The notes under the pieces were generated by a model that worked only from the letters and a program-made list of their open reading frames with translations, made no database searches and was not told the DNA's origin. From Actinomadura rifamycini DSM 43936 (lineage in GTDB: Bacteria > Actinomycetota > Actinomycetes > Streptosporangiales > Streptosporangiaceae), in NCBI RefSeq assembly GCF_000425065.1, contig NZ_AULB01000007.1, positions 248,001 to 312,000 on the forward strand: 64,000 bases of DNA, in the 5' to 3' direction. Positions 34,235 to 45,405 of the stretch are shown piece after piece; position 1 is the stretch's first letter; the number at the start of each line of letters is the position of its first letter. The position numbers and the translations under genes are program-made.

Positions 34235-36396
34235 GCGGGCCTCCCGGTCGGCTGCGGGTCGCGGGGCAGGCCGAGGATGCGCTCGCCGATGATGTTCAGC
34301 TGGACGTCCGTGGTGCCTCCGGCGATCGACATGTTGCGGGAGTTCAGGAACATCCACGTGGGGTCCTGCATGCCGCCGGGGCCCTCGCCGGTGAGGGCGC
34401 CGGGGCCGATCCAGTCGACGGCCGTCTCCCACACCTGCTGGATGTGCTCGACGCCGATGAGCTTGCCGATGGACGACTCGGCGCCCGGCTGCCCGCCGGC
34501 GAGCGAGCGCAGGGTGGTGCGGAGGCCGAACAGGCTGCTCGACTGGGCGTCGCAGAGGATGCCGCCGAGGGTGGCGAGGCGCTCGTCGTCGTCCGTCCGG
34601 ACGAGCTTGAGGAGGGCCTCGCCGCCGCTGCCGAGGGACGAGTCGTTGGACAGCGACACCCGCTCGTTCGCGAGGGTGGTGCGGGCGAGCTTCCAGCCGT
34701 CGCCGGGGCGCCCGACGAGCAGGTCGTCCGGGATGAACACGCCGTCGAGGAACACCTCGTTGAACAGGGTGTCGCCGGTCAGCTCCCGGAGGGGGCGGAT
34801 GTCGATGCCGGGCGCCTTCATGTCGAGGAGGAAGTACGACAGGCCCTTGTGCTTGGGGACGGACGCGTCGGTGCGGGCGAGCAGGATGCCCCAGTCGGCC
34901 TCGCGGGCCATGGACGTCCACACCTTCTGCCCGCTGATCTTCCAGCCGCCGTCGACCTTCTCGGCGCGGGTGCTCAGCGCGGCGAGGTCGGAGCCCGCGC
35001 CGGGCTCGCTGAACAGCTGGCACCAGCGGAGGTCGCCGCGCAGGGACGGCGGCAGGAAGCGCTCGTGCTGGGCGGGCGAGCCGTGCGCGATGAGCGTCGG
35101 CACCACCCAGTTGCCGATGATCATGTCGTGGGCGCGCAGGCCGGCGGCGCGCATCTCCTCGGCGATGACGAGCTGGGTGACGGCGTCGGCGCCCTTGCCC
35201 CAGGGGGCCGGGAGGTGCGGGGACGTGTAGCCGCGGTCGGCGAGGTAGTCGATGCGCTCCTTGCCGGTGAGGGCCCGCGCGGGGTCGAGTTCGGCGCGGA
35301 CGTCGGTGCGGATCGCGTCGGCCTCGGGCGGGAGCTCGACGGACAGCTCGCGGCGGACGCCGTCGAGGGTGAGGCGCGCGACGCGGCGGCGCCAGTCGCC
35401 CGTGGAGCCGAGGAGGACGCGGAGGGTCTGCGCGCGGCGCAGGTACAGGCTCGCGTCGTGCTCCCACGTGAAGCCGATGCCGCCGAGCGTCTGGATGCAG
35501 TCCTTCGCGGTGGTGAAGGCGGCGTGCGGGGCGGTCGCGCCGGCGACGGCGGCGGCGAGGGACGCCTCGCGGGGGTCGGCGGTGTCGTGGGCGCGGGCGG
35601 CGTCCCACGCGCAGGCGCGGGCCTGCTCGGCGTGCGCGAGCATGCGGGCGCAGCGGTGCTTGACGCCCTGGAACTGGCCGATCGGACGGCCGAACTGCTC
35701 GCGGACCTTCGCGTACTCGGCGGCGGTCGCGGTCGCCCGGTCGGCGAGGCCGGAGGACTCGGCGGCGAACAGGACGGCCGCGAGGTCGAGCACGGTGCGG
35801 GTGCCGAGGTCGAGCGTCGCGTCCGGGACGGCGCCGTCGGCGTGCAGGCGGCCGAGGCGGCGGGTCAGGTCGTGGCTCGGGAGCTCCTCGGCGGGCGCGC
35901 CGGACAGGACGACCCACGCCGTCCGGTCGCCGGCGCGGGCGGGGACGACGAGGACGTCGGCGAGGTGCGCGCCCATGATCGGCTCGGACGTCCCGTGGAG
36001 CGTTCCGTCGGCGCGCAGTTCGAGGCCGCCGGGGCGGAGGCCGACGGCGCCGAGCGCCGCGCCGGACGCGAGTCCCGCGAGGTGGTCGCGGTGCCCCGCG
36101 CGGTGCAGGACGGCGCTCGCGAGGACGGTCGGGAGGAACGGCCCGGGGGTCATCGCGCGGCCGAGCTCCTCGAGGGCGACGGCGAGTTCGAGCAGCCCGT
36201 ACCCGGCGCCGCCGGCGTCCTCGGGGAGGTGCAGGCCGAGGAGGCCCTGGGCGGCGAGGTCGTCCCAGAACGGCGGGAGCTTCTCGCGGTCGGCGTCCAC
36301 GGCGGCGCGCACGGCGGCCTGCGTCACCTGGCGGGCCGTGAAGGCGCGGACGGCGTCGCGGAGGTCGCGGTGCTCCTCGGTCAGTCCGATGGTCAT
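34231..36396 (-). CDS. Two-domain acyl-CoA dehydrogenase, FadE34-like
   Basis: 721 residues, almost twice a normal acyl-CoA dehydrogenase. The first half (1-345: TIGLTEEHRDLRDAVRAFTARQV, GLADRATATAAEYAKVREQFGRPIGQFQGVKHRCARML, QTLGGIGFTWEHDASLYLRRA) is followed by a second unit (about 380-715: LFSEPGAGSDLAALSTRAEKVDGGWKISGQKVWTSMA, SIGKLIGVEHIQQVWE, NMSIAGGTTDVQLNIIGERILGLP). This duplicated form is the architecture of FadE34 of M. tuberculosis, which dehydrogenates C24 steroid-CoA thioesters with FAD. The start lies 2 bases after the thiolase stop. Confidence 0.92.
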   Translation of the reverse strand: MTIGLTEEHRDLRDAVRAFTARQVTQAAVRAAVDADREKLPPFWDDLAAQGLLGLHLPEDAGGAGYGLLELAVALEELGRAMTPGPFLPTVLASAVLHRAGHRDHLAGLASGAALGAVGLRPGGLELRADGTLHGTSEPIMGAHLADVLVVPARAGDRTAWVVLSGAPAEELPSHDLTRRLGRLHADGAVPDATLDLGTRTVLDLAAVLFAAESSGLADRATATAAEYAKVREQFGRPIGQFQGVKHRCARMLAHAEQARACAWDAARAHDTADPREASLAAAVAGATAPHAAFTTAKDCIQTLGGIGFTWEHDASLYLRRAQTLRVLLGSTGDWRRRVARLTLDGVRRELSVELPPEADAIRTDVRAELDPARALTGKERIDYLADRGYTSPHLPAPWGKGADAVTQLVIAEEMRAAGLRAHDMIIGNWVVPTLIAHGSPAQHERFLPPSLRGDLRWCQLFSEPGAGSDLAALSTRAEKVDGGWKISGQKVWTSMAREADWGILLARTDASVPKHKGLSYFLLDMKAPGIDIRPLRELTGDTLFNEVFLDGVFIPDDLLVGRPGDGWKLARTTLANERVSLSNDSSLGSGGEALLKLVRTDDDERLATLGGILCDAQSSSLFGLRTTLRSLAGGQPGAESSIGKLIGVEHIQQVWETAVDWIGPGALTGEGPGGMQDPTWMFLNSRNMSIAGGTTDVQLNIIGERILGLPRDPQPTGRPA

Positions 36397-36398
36397 GC

Positions 36399-39171
<2,773 letters not shown>

Positions 39172-39182
39172 GGGACCGAAGT

Positions 39183-39196
39183 TAGAATTGATTCTC
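39183..39196. promoter_or_regulatory. KstR-like site near the fadD19-like promoter
   Basis: TAGAATTGATTCTC, arms AGAAT and ATTCT around TG. It resembles the mycobacterial KstR box TnnAACnnGTTnnA (five of the eight specified bases; C, G and the last A differ). It ends 12 bases from the ligase start codon. Confidence 0.35.
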
Positions 39197-39214
39197 GCCA
39201 CCGGACAAGATCAG

Positions 39215-39229
39215 TCCCACTGAGTGGTT
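39215..39229. promoter_or_regulatory. 15-bp palindromic operator, copy 4
   Basis: TCCCACTGAGTGGTT, 13 of 15 matches to TCCCRCTSAGYGGGA, in the divergent promoter of the fadD19-like operon and the Hsd4A-like gene, 41 bases from copy 5. Confidence 0.55.
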
Positions 39230-39255
39230 CGCGGCGGTCGGAGCGGGGGTCACCG

Positions 39256-39270
39256 GCCCGCTGAGCGGGA
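39256..39270. promoter_or_regulatory. 15-bp palindromic operator, copy 5
   Basis: GCCCGCTGAGCGGGA, 14 of 15 matches to the consensus and an almost perfect palindrome around its central base. Confidence 0.6.
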
Positions 39271-39288
39271 TCGGACCGGCCGCAAAAA

Positions 39289-39302
39289 TAGAATTCGTAC
39301 TA
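39289..39302. promoter_or_regulatory. KstR-like site near the hsd4A-like promoter
   Basis: TAGAATTCGTACTA, six of the eight specified bases of TnnAACnnGTTnnA. It lies in an AT-rich pocket (AAAAATAGAATTCGTACTA) that may also be the -10 of the Hsd4A-like gene, 40 bases before its ATG. Confidence 0.4.
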
Positions 39303-39341
39303 GCCTCCGTCGGATCATCGCGAACACCGACGGGAGCACCG

Positions 39342-40265
39342 ATGAACGCTGACCTCACCCTGGCGGGGCGCACCGCCGTCGTCACCGGCGCGGGCGCCGG
39401 GCTGGGCCGCAGCGAGGCCCTCGCGCTGGCCGGGCAGGGCGCGGCCGTCGTCGTCAACGACATCGGCCCGGCCGCCGAGGACGTCGCCGCCGAGATCCGC
39501 GACGCGGGCGGCGAGGCCGTCGCCGTCGCCGGGGACGTCGGCGACTGGACGCTCGGCGAGAAGCTGGTGCAGACGGCCGTGGAGACGTTCGGGAGCCTGG
39601 ACGTCGTCGTCAACAACGCGGGCGTCCTGCGCGACAAGATGCTGTTCAACCTGTCCGAGTCCGACTGGGACGACGTGGTCCGCGTCCACCTGAAGGGCCA
39701 CGCGGCCGTGTCCCGCGCCGCCGCCGTGCACTGGCGGGCCGCGAGCAAGGCCGCGGGCGGCCCGGTGTACGGACGGGTGGTCAACACGGCGTCCGAGGCG
39801 TTCCTGTTCGGTTCCGCCGGGCAGCCGAACTACTCGGCGGCGAAGGCCGGGATCGTCGCGCTGACCCTGTCCACGGCGCAGGGCCTCGCCCGGTACGGGG
39901 TGCGGGCGAACGCGATCTGCCCCCGCGCCCGCACGGCGATGACCGAGGCGTCGTTCGGCGAGGGCACCGCCCCCGGCGGCGTGGACGCCATGGCGCCCGA
40001 GCGGGTCGGGACGTTCGTCGGCTACCTCGCGTCCCCCGCCGCCGAGAAGATCAGCGGCCAGGTGTTCGTCGTGTACGGCGACATGGTCGCGCTCATGGCG
40101 GCGCCGACCGTGGAGCGCAAGTTCACGGCCGAGAGCGGCGTGTTCTCCCCCGAGGAGTTCGCCGCGCAGGTCACCCCGTACTTCGACGACCGCGACCCGC
40201 GCCGCACGTACGCCGCGTGGGACGTCGCCGCGCTCGACACGACGGGCACCAACCAGCCGCGCTGA
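39342..40265 (+). CDS. Hydroxyacyl-CoA dehydrogenase, Hsd4A-like SDR
   Basis: 307 residues, an SDR with a long C-terminal part. NAD site TGAGAGLGRSEALALAGQGAAVVVND, NNAGVLRDKMLFNLSESDWDDVV near residue 88, active-site VNTASEAFLFGSAGQPNYSAAKAG (YSAAK near 165), ANAICPRARTAMTEASFG near 190, then SPAAEKISGQVFVVYGDMVALMAAPTVERKF typical of the Rv3502c/Hsd4A group. In that group the enzyme oxidises the hydroxyl of steroid side-chain acyl-CoA (and 17beta-hydroxyls). It would act between the dehydrogenase and the thiolase of the divergent operon. Confidence 0.9.
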   Translation: MNADLTLAGRTAVVTGAGAGLGRSEALALAGQGAAVVVNDIGPAAEDVAAEIRDAGGEAVAVAGDVGDWTLGEKLVQTAVETFGSLDVVVNNAGVLRDKMLFNLSESDWDDVVRVHLKGHAAVSRAAAVHWRAASKAAGGPVYGRVVNTASEAFLFGSAGQPNYSAAKAGIVALTLSTAQGLARYGVRANAICPRARTAMTEASFGEGTAPGGVDAMAPERVGTFVGYLASPAAEKISGQVFVVYGDMVALMAAPTVERKFTAESGVFSPEEFAAQVTPYFDDRDPRRTYAAWDVAALDTTGTNQPR

Positions 40266-40278
40266 CCCCCGGGCCGGC

Positions 40279-40311
40279 GGCCGCCCCCGCAGCGCGCGGA
40301 CGGGGGCGGCC
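40279..40311. terminator. Hairpin between convergent Hsd4A-like gene and 3alpha-HSD-like gene
   Basis: GGCCGCCCCCG and CGGGGGCGGCC pair as an 11-bp stem with an 11-base loop, filling the 55-base gap between the two convergent stops. A bidirectional terminator is the likely role. Confidence 0.55.
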
Positions 40312-40320
40312 GGCCGCCCG

Positions 40321-41109
40321 TCAGTACGCCCCGGGCCCGCGCAGCGACGCCTCCGCGCCGCCGTCCACGTAGACGACCTGGCCCGCCATGTGCGAGTTCG
40401 CCGGGGAGATCAGCCAGGCGAGCGCCTCCGCGACGACCTCCGGGCCGGCGTACCCGTTCAGCGGCATCGGGACGGCCCGGTCCATCGCCTCCCGCATCTT
40501 CGGGTCGGCGAACAGCGGCTCGCTCATCGGCGTCCGGACGACGCCCGGCGCGACCGCGTTCAGCGGGATGCCCGCGCCCGCCCACTCCGCCGAGACCGAC
40601 GCCGCGCGCAGCCACCGCGCCAGGGCCGCCTTCGACGACGGGTACAGCCGGTTGCCCGCTCCGCGCCCGGCCGCCGCCTCCGCCGCCGCGAGCGCCGCGG
40701 GCTCGTCGCCGTCCAGGCAGGCCCGCAGGACGTCGTCGTCCACCGGCTGCGTCCCGGAGATCGACCCGACGGCGGCGGCGCGGGGCCGCCCGGCGCGGGC
40801 GAGCGCGGGCCGCAGCCCCGCCAGCAGGGCGACGGCGCCGAAGTGGTTGACCGCGACGGTGAGCGGCGTCGGGCCGGACACGCCCGCGCACGCCACGACG
40901 CCGTCGAGCGTCCCGCCCGACCGGTCGAGGACGCCGGCGACGGCGGCGGCCCGGCCCTCCGGCGTGCCGAGGTCGGCGCGGACGTCCGCGTCGCGCAGGT
41001 CGACGCCGATGACCTCGTCGCCGCGGTCGCGCAGCAGCTCCGCGAGGGTTCTGCCGATGCCGGAGGCGCTGCCGCTCACCGCGACCGTGCGTCCCGTGGT
41101 CCCTGCCAT
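40321..41109 (-). CDS. 3alpha-hydroxysteroid dehydrogenase-like SDR
   Basis: 262 residues. The whole layout follows 3alpha-hydroxysteroid dehydrogenase/carbonyl reductase of Comamonas testosteroni (257 residues): VSGSASGIGRTLAELLRDRGDEVIGVDLRDADVRADL at 11-47, DGVVACAGVSGP at 69-80, active-site VGSISG with Ser116, Tyr156 and Lys160 in YPSSK, a long alpha-helical insert before it (DDDVLRACLDGDEP), and YVDGGAEASLRGPGAY at the end. It would interconvert 3alpha-hydroxyl and 3-keto groups of steroids or bile acids with NAD(P). It starts 13 bases after the next SDR stop. Confidence 0.85.
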   Translation of the reverse strand: MAGTTGRTVAVSGSASGIGRTLAELLRDRGDEVIGVDLRDADVRADLGTPEGRAAAVAGVLDRSGGTLDGVVACAGVSGPTPLTVAVNHFGAVALLAGLRPALARAGRPRAAAVGSISGTQPVDDDVLRACLDGDEPAALAAAEAAAGRGAGNRLYPSSKAALARWLRAASVSAEWAGAGIPLNAVAPGVVRTPMSEPLFADPKMREAMDRAVPMPLNGYAGPEVVAEALAWLISPANSHMAGQVVYVDGGAEASLRGPGAY

Positions 41110-41122
41110 AGATGGGTCTCCT

Positions 41123-41872
41123 TCACATGTGGGAGCCGCCGTCGACCCGCAGGTCGACGCCGGTCTGGTAGGCGGCGTCGGACGAGCCCGCGTACGCGAT
41201 CACCGCCGCGATCTGCTCGGCGCGGGCCTGCCCGAACGGGGCGGCGAGCCGCCCGAAGTACGTCGGGTCGACCCCGGCGGGGAACATGTCGGGCGCCCGG
41301 GTCAGCGGGGTGTCGGTGCCGCCCGGCGAGACCGACAGCACCCGGACGCGGCGCGGGCTCAGCTCGGCGGCGAGGCTCAGCGAGAACGAGATCACCGCCC
41401 CCTTCGACGCCGAGTACGCCGACATGTACGGGTTGCCCTGCACCGCCGACAGGGACGCGACGTTGACGATCGCGCCCGTCCCGTCCGGCAGGTGCGGCGC
41501 GGCCTCGCGGCAGAACAGCGCGGTGCCGACCAGGTTCACCTGGAACAGGCGGGTGAGGTCGGCGACGGTCAGGCTGCCGAGCGGCGTGGTCTTGTGGATC
41601 CCCGCGACGTTCACCAGCACGTCGATGCCGCCGAGCACCGCGGCCGCGTCCCGGACGGCGTCGACCACCGCGGGCTCGTCGGTGACGTCGGCGACGCGCG
41701 TCGCGATCGTCCCCGGGCCGGTGATCGCGGCGGCCGTCTCGGCGAGGCCGTCCGCGGACAGGTCCACCGCGTAGAGGGCGGCGCCCTCGCTCGCGAGGCG
41801 GTCCGCGGTGGCCCGCCCGATGCCCGACGCGGCCCCGGTGAGCAGCACTTTCACACCGTCATAGCGCTTCAT
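41123..41872 (-). CDS. Short-chain dehydrogenase/reductase
   Basis: 249-residue classical SDR. Cofactor motif TGAASGIGRAT at 12-22, VNVAG near 87, Ser in VNVASLSAVQGN and YSASK near 148, then the usual LSVSPGGTDTPLTR and DLRVDGGSHM. NAD is likely as Asp38 follows strand 2 (YAVDLSADG). It is likely the first gene of a two-SDR unit with the 3alpha-HSD-like enzyme. Hydroxysteroid oxidation is inferred from context. Confidence 0.9.
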   Translation of the reverse strand: MKRYDGVKVLLTGAASGIGRATADRLASEGAALYAVDLSADGLAETAAAITGPGTIATRVADVTDEPAVVDAVRDAAAVLGGIDVLVNVAGIHKTTPLGSLTVADLTRLFQVNLVGTALFCREAAPHLPDGTGAIVNVASLSAVQGNPYMSAYSASKGAVISFSLSLAAELSPRRVRVLSVSPGGTDTPLTRAPDMFPAGVDPTYFGRLAAPFGQARAEQIAAVIAYAGSSDAAYQTGVDLRVDGGSHM

Positions 41873-41935
41873 GACCGCACGGTAGCGACGGCCCGGACGG
41901 GACGGCCGGTGCGATCCCGGCCACCGGAACCCGCG

Positions 41936-42550
41936 TCAGCCGGACGCGTTGGAGCGGGGCGCGAGCAGCAGCCGGCACGCCATCCGGATGTCGCTCTCCA
42001 CGTCCGCCATGGACGCGCGCCCGTTCAGGCTCATCTGCAGCACCCCGTACCAGCACTGCATGAGCAGCCGCACGAGCCGGACGTCCTGCGCCGTCGGCAC
42101 CTCGATGCCGATGGCCAGCAGCACGATCTCCTGGAACGTGGTGTCGATCTTGGCGGTGTCGACGACGGTCGCGACGTTCGCGCTGTTCGCGGCGTGCAGC
42201 ATCGACGCCGACAGCAGCGGCTGCGCCATCAGCGTGCGGCTCGCGGCGACGAGCAGGTCGGCGACCGCGTCCTCCGGGTCGGTGCCGGGCGGCGGCGGGC
42301 CGACGCCCTCCCCGAACCGGTCCACCTGCGCGGCCATCACCGCGGTGAACAGGTGCACCTTCGAGGGGAAGTACCGGTAGAGCGTGCCGATGGCCACCCC
42401 GGCGGCCTTGGCGACCTCGTGCATCTGGACGCGTTCGAGGGGCTTCTCGCCGCCGATGCGCATGGCGGCGCGCAGGATGCGCTGCCGCCGGTCGTGCTGC
42501 TCCGGCGAGCTGGGCTCGGCCGACAGCCGCGCCGACGCGATCCTCGCCAC
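41936..42550 (-). CDS. TetR-family regulator, KstR-like
   Basis: 204 residues. The DNA-binding half (about 20-67) reads DRRQRILRAAMRIGGEKPLE, then VQMHEVAKAAGVAIGTLYRY followed by FPSKVHLF, which matches KstR, the cholesterol-catabolism repressor of mycobacteria and rhodococci, in the recognition helix (GTLYRYFPSKVHL). The ligand half also follows KstR (NVATVVDTAKIDTTFQEIV, LMQCWYGVLQMSLNGRASMADVESDIRMACRLLL). GTG start with GGAGGGGGAG. It is divergent from the KstD-like gene; one 15-bp palindrome lies between them. In KstR the inducer is a steroid-acyl-CoA, so a CoA thioester ligand is likely. Confidence 0.88.
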   Translation of the reverse strand: MARIASARLSAEPSSPEQHDRRQRILRAAMRIGGEKPLERVQMHEVAKAAGVAIGTLYRYFPSKVHLFTAVMAAQVDRFGEGVGPPPPGTDPEDAVADLLVAASRTLMAQPLLSASMLHAANSANVATVVDTAKIDTTFQEIVLLAIGIEVPTAQDVRLVRLLMQCWYGVLQMSLNGRASMADVESDIRMACRLLLAPRSNASG

Positions 42551-42619
42551 GATCTCCCCCTCCGGCTCCGTCCTGACACGACAATATCTAGCCGCCCGGA
42601 ACGGTCCGCCGCACACCGA

Positions 42620-42634
42620 TACCGCTCAGTGGGA
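42620..42634. promoter_or_regulatory. 15-bp palindromic operator, copy 6
   Basis: TACCGCTCAGTGGGA, 14 of 15 matches to TCCCRCTSAGYGGGA, between the KstR-like regulator (start 42550) and the KstD-like gene (start 42701). Its place beside the regulator's own gene is the main reason to link motif and protein. Confidence 0.6.
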
Positions 42635-42700
42635 CGCGGGGGCCCGCACGGCCGCACCGCGCTTACGTTTGCCGCGCCGAGATCGCGAAGGGGACGTCAC

Positions 42701-44218
42701 GTGGGCGAATGGACGGACGAGTACGACGTGGTGGTGGCCGGGTCGGGTGCGGGCGCGCTGGCCGGGGCGCTCGCCGCCGCGGCGGGCGGGCGGCGCACCG
42801 CCGTCCTGGAGAAGACGGCGCTGCTGGGCGGGACCACCGCCTACGCGGGCGCGTCGATCTGGCTGCCCGGCACCCGGGTGCAGCGGCGCGCAGGGATCGA
42901 CGACGACTCCACCGAGTCGGCCCGCGCCTACCTGACGGCGCTGCTCGGGGACGGTCCCGCCGCGCTGCGCGAGGCGTTCCTCGAGACCGCGCCGCAGGTC
43001 GTCGAGTTCCTGGAGAGCGACCCCGCCGTCGAGTTCGAGTGGCAGGCGTTCCCCGAGTACTACGACGCCCCGGGCCGCACCGCGCGGGGCCGGTCGTTCG
43101 TCCCGCTGCCGCTGCCCGCCGAACGGCTCGGCGACCTCGCGGCCCTCGTCCGCCCGCCGGTCGACCGGGACCGCGCCGGACTGGGGCACGACCCGTCCGT
43201 CCCGCTGGCGCAGGGCCGCGCGCTGATCGGGCGGCTGCTGCTGGCGTTCACCGGCACCGGGCGCGGCGACGTCCGCACCCGCACGGCACTGACCTCCCTG
43301 GTCACGGCGGACGGGCGGGTCGTCGGGGTCGAGGCCGACACCCCGGACGGGCCGGTACGGTTGCGGGCCCGGCACGGGGTGCTGCTCGCCGCGGGCGGGT
43401 TCGAGTCGTCCGCCGAGCTGCGCGCCGAGCGGAAGGTGGCCGGGTCGGCGGAGTGGACGATGGCGCCGGACGGCGCGAACACCGGCGACGCGATCGCGGC
43501 GGCCGTCGCCGCCGGGGCCGCGACCGGCAACCTGGACGAGGCGTGGTTCTGCCCCGGCCTCCTCGGCCCGGACGGCCGCGCCGCGTTCACCCTCGGCTTC
43601 CGCGGCGGCCTCATCGTCGACGGGACGGGCCGCCGGTTCGCCAACGAGTCGCTCCCCTACGACCGCATGGGCCGCGCGATGGCCGCCGCGCAGGGGCCCC
43701 TGCACCTGGTCTTCGACGCGAAGACGAAGGGGGCGCCCGCCATCACGATCCCCGCCGCCGACCCCGACGCCCACCTGGCCGCCGGCGCCTGGGCGCGGGC
43801 CGACACGCTGGCCGGGCTCGCCGCGGAGATCGGCGTGCCCGGCCCGGCCCTCGCCGCGACCGTCGAACGGTTCAACGGCTTCGCCGCCGCGGGCGCCGAC
43901 GCGGACTTCCACCGCGGCGAGGACCGCTACGACCGATACTTCACCGGCGGCGGGCACGGCCTCGTCGCCGTCGACCAGGGCCCCTACTACGCGGCCCGGA
44001 TGGTGGTCAGCGACCTCGGCACCAAGGGCGGGCTCCGCATCGACCCCGACGCCCGCGTGCTCGACGCGTCCGGCCGTCCGATCCCCGGCCTCTACGCGGC
44101 GGGCAACACCACCGCGTCCTTCACCGGCCCCGTCTACCCGGGGCCGGGCGTCCCCATCGGCACCGGAATGGCGTTCGCGTACCGGGCCGTGCGGCACATG
44201 GCATCCGAGGAGAAGTGA
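42701..44218 (+). CDS. 3-ketosteroid dehydrogenase-like flavoprotein (KstD family)
   Basis: 505-residue FAD-dependent flavoprotein. The Rossmann motif is VVVAGSGAGALAGALAAAAGGRRTAVLEK at 9-37 with GGTTAYAGASIWLPGT behind it; the second FAD segment GVLLAAGGFESSAELRAE is near 228, and the C-terminus GLYAAGNTTASFTGPVYPGPGVPIGTGMAFAYRA carries the YPGxG motif that in KstD holds the catalytic Tyr and Gly. It would desaturate the A ring of 3-ketosteroids (delta-1 or delta-4 type cannot be told). The GTG start follows GAAGGGG. The lipase gene begins 2 bases after its stop. Confidence 0.88.
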   Translation: MGEWTDEYDVVVAGSGAGALAGALAAAAGGRRTAVLEKTALLGGTTAYAGASIWLPGTRVQRRAGIDDDSTESARAYLTALLGDGPAALREAFLETAPQVVEFLESDPAVEFEWQAFPEYYDAPGRTARGRSFVPLPLPAERLGDLAALVRPPVDRDRAGLGHDPSVPLAQGRALIGRLLLAFTGTGRGDVRTRTALTSLVTADGRVVGVEADTPDGPVRLRARHGVLLAAGGFESSAELRAERKVAGSAEWTMAPDGANTGDAIAAAVAAGAATGNLDEAWFCPGLLGPDGRAAFTLGFRGGLIVDGTGRRFANESLPYDRMGRAMAAAQGPLHLVFDAKTKGAPAITIPAADPDAHLAAGAWARADTLAGLAAEIGVPGPALAATVERFNGFAAAGADADFHRGEDRYDRYFTGGGHGLVAVDQGPYYAARMVVSDLGTKGGLRIDPDARVLDASGRPIPGLYAAGNTTASFTGPVYPGPGVPIGTGMAFAYRAVRHMASEEK

Positions 44219-44220
44219 AC

Positions 44221-45399
44221 ATGACATCGATCAGGACGCGGGCCGCGCTCGCCGCCGCCGCGGGCGCCGCCGTGGCCGCCGCGACCTTCGGCGCCGCCGT
44301 GCCCGCGCAGGCGGACGTCCCGCCCGGCCACCGCGGACGCCTCCTGTCCGCGGGGCCCGTCGCGGGGACGGCGGCGCTGCCGAGCGCCGCCGCCAACCGC
44401 ACGGTCGCCTACACGTCCGAGGGCGCCGACGGCCGGCCGGTCACCGTGACCGGCACCGTCGCGATCCCCCGGGGGACGCCGCCGCGCGGCGGCTGGCCCG
44501 TGCTGAGCTGGGCGCACGGCACGACCGGCACCGCCGACGTCTGCGCCCCCTCCGCCGACACCGCGGACGGCCCCGCGCACGACTACCTCGCGGTCACCGA
44601 GCGGTACCTCGACCGGTGGGTCGCGCAGGGGTACGCGGTCGTGCAGACCGACTACGAGGGCCTCGGCACCCCCGGCGGGCACCCGTACATGCACGGCCGC
44701 AGCGAGGCGAACGCCGTCGTCGACATCGTCCGCGCCGCCCGCGGCCTCGACCGCCGCATCGGCCGGAACTGGTACGTCGCCGGGCACAGCCAGGGCGGCC
44801 ACGCGGCCCTGTTCACGGCCGCCGCCCGGCAGACGCCCCGCGACGTGCGCCTGCGGGGCGCGCTCGTCCTCGCGCCCGGCTCGCAGACCAGCGCGACCCC
44901 CGAGTACGTGCGGTCCGGGCTCCCGGGCGCCCAGGCGGCGATGCCGTTCCTGTTCGTCCTGCTCACCGGCGCCGAAGCGGCCGACCCGGCGATCGTCCCG
45001 GACGACCTGCTGACCGACGAGGCCCTCCCGATGCTCCAGGCCGCCCGGACGTCCGCGTGCACCTTCGGGCTCCGGAAGATGGCCGAGGGCTTCGACCCCA
45101 CGAAGGTCTTCCGGCCCGACGCCGACCTGGGGCCGCTCGTCGCGTACCTGCGCTCGCAGGAGCCCACGGGCCTGACCCTGCGCGTGCCCGCGCTCGTCCA
45201 GCAGGGCACCGCCGACACGCTCGTCTCACCGGAGGCGACGAAGCTGCTGCTCGGCGACCTCTGCGAGCGCCGCGACGCCGTCGCCTACCGCGAGTACGAG
45301 GGCGCCGACCACCGCGCGCTGCTCGACGCGTCGTTCGCCGACGGCCTGCGGTACGTCGAGAGCCTGCGCCGCGGCGACGCCCCGCCCTCCGACTGCTGA
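44221..45399 (+). CDS. Secreted alpha/beta-hydrolase lipase
   Basis: 392 residues with a signal peptide (MTSIRTRAALAAAAGAAVAA...AQA). The secretory-lipase (LIP family) fold is evident: LSWAHGTTGTADVCAPS with the oxyanion region near 97, YAVVQTDYEGLGTPGGHPYMHGRSEANAVVDIVRAARGL near 138, nucleophile GHSQGGHAALF near 182, Asp in VQQGTADTLVSP and His in GADHRALL near 360. It is the second gene after the KstD-like enzyme in the same transcript, so it may release steroids from esters outside the cell. That is inference. Confidence 0.88.
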   Translation: MTSIRTRAALAAAAGAAVAAATFGAAVPAQADVPPGHRGRLLSAGPVAGTAALPSAAANRTVAYTSEGADGRPVTVTGTVAIPRGTPPRGGWPVLSWAHGTTGTADVCAPSADTADGPAHDYLAVTERYLDRWVAQGYAVVQTDYEGLGTPGGHPYMHGRSEANAVVDIVRAARGLDRRIGRNWYVAGHSQGGHAALFTAAARQTPRDVRLRGALVLAPGSQTSATPEYVRSGLPGAQAAMPFLFVLLTGAEAADPAIVPDDLLTDEALPMLQAARTSACTFGLRKMAEGFDPTKVFRPDADLGPLVAYLRSQEPTGLTLRVPALVQQGTADTLVSPEATKLLLGDLCERRDAVAYREYEGADHRALLDASFADGLRYVESLRRGDAPPSDC

Positions 45400-45405
45400 C
45401 CGCCC

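Noticed and set aside
42568..42592. KstR-like box in the TetR promoter (TAGATATTGT on the minus strand)
   Set aside because: Matches only one half of the KstR consensus; the second half-site is absent.
40388..42700. Long plus-strand extension upstream of the KstD-like protein
   Set aside because: It runs antisense through three good genes (two SDRs and the TetR regulator). The GTG at 42701 gives the normal FAD-motif spacing.
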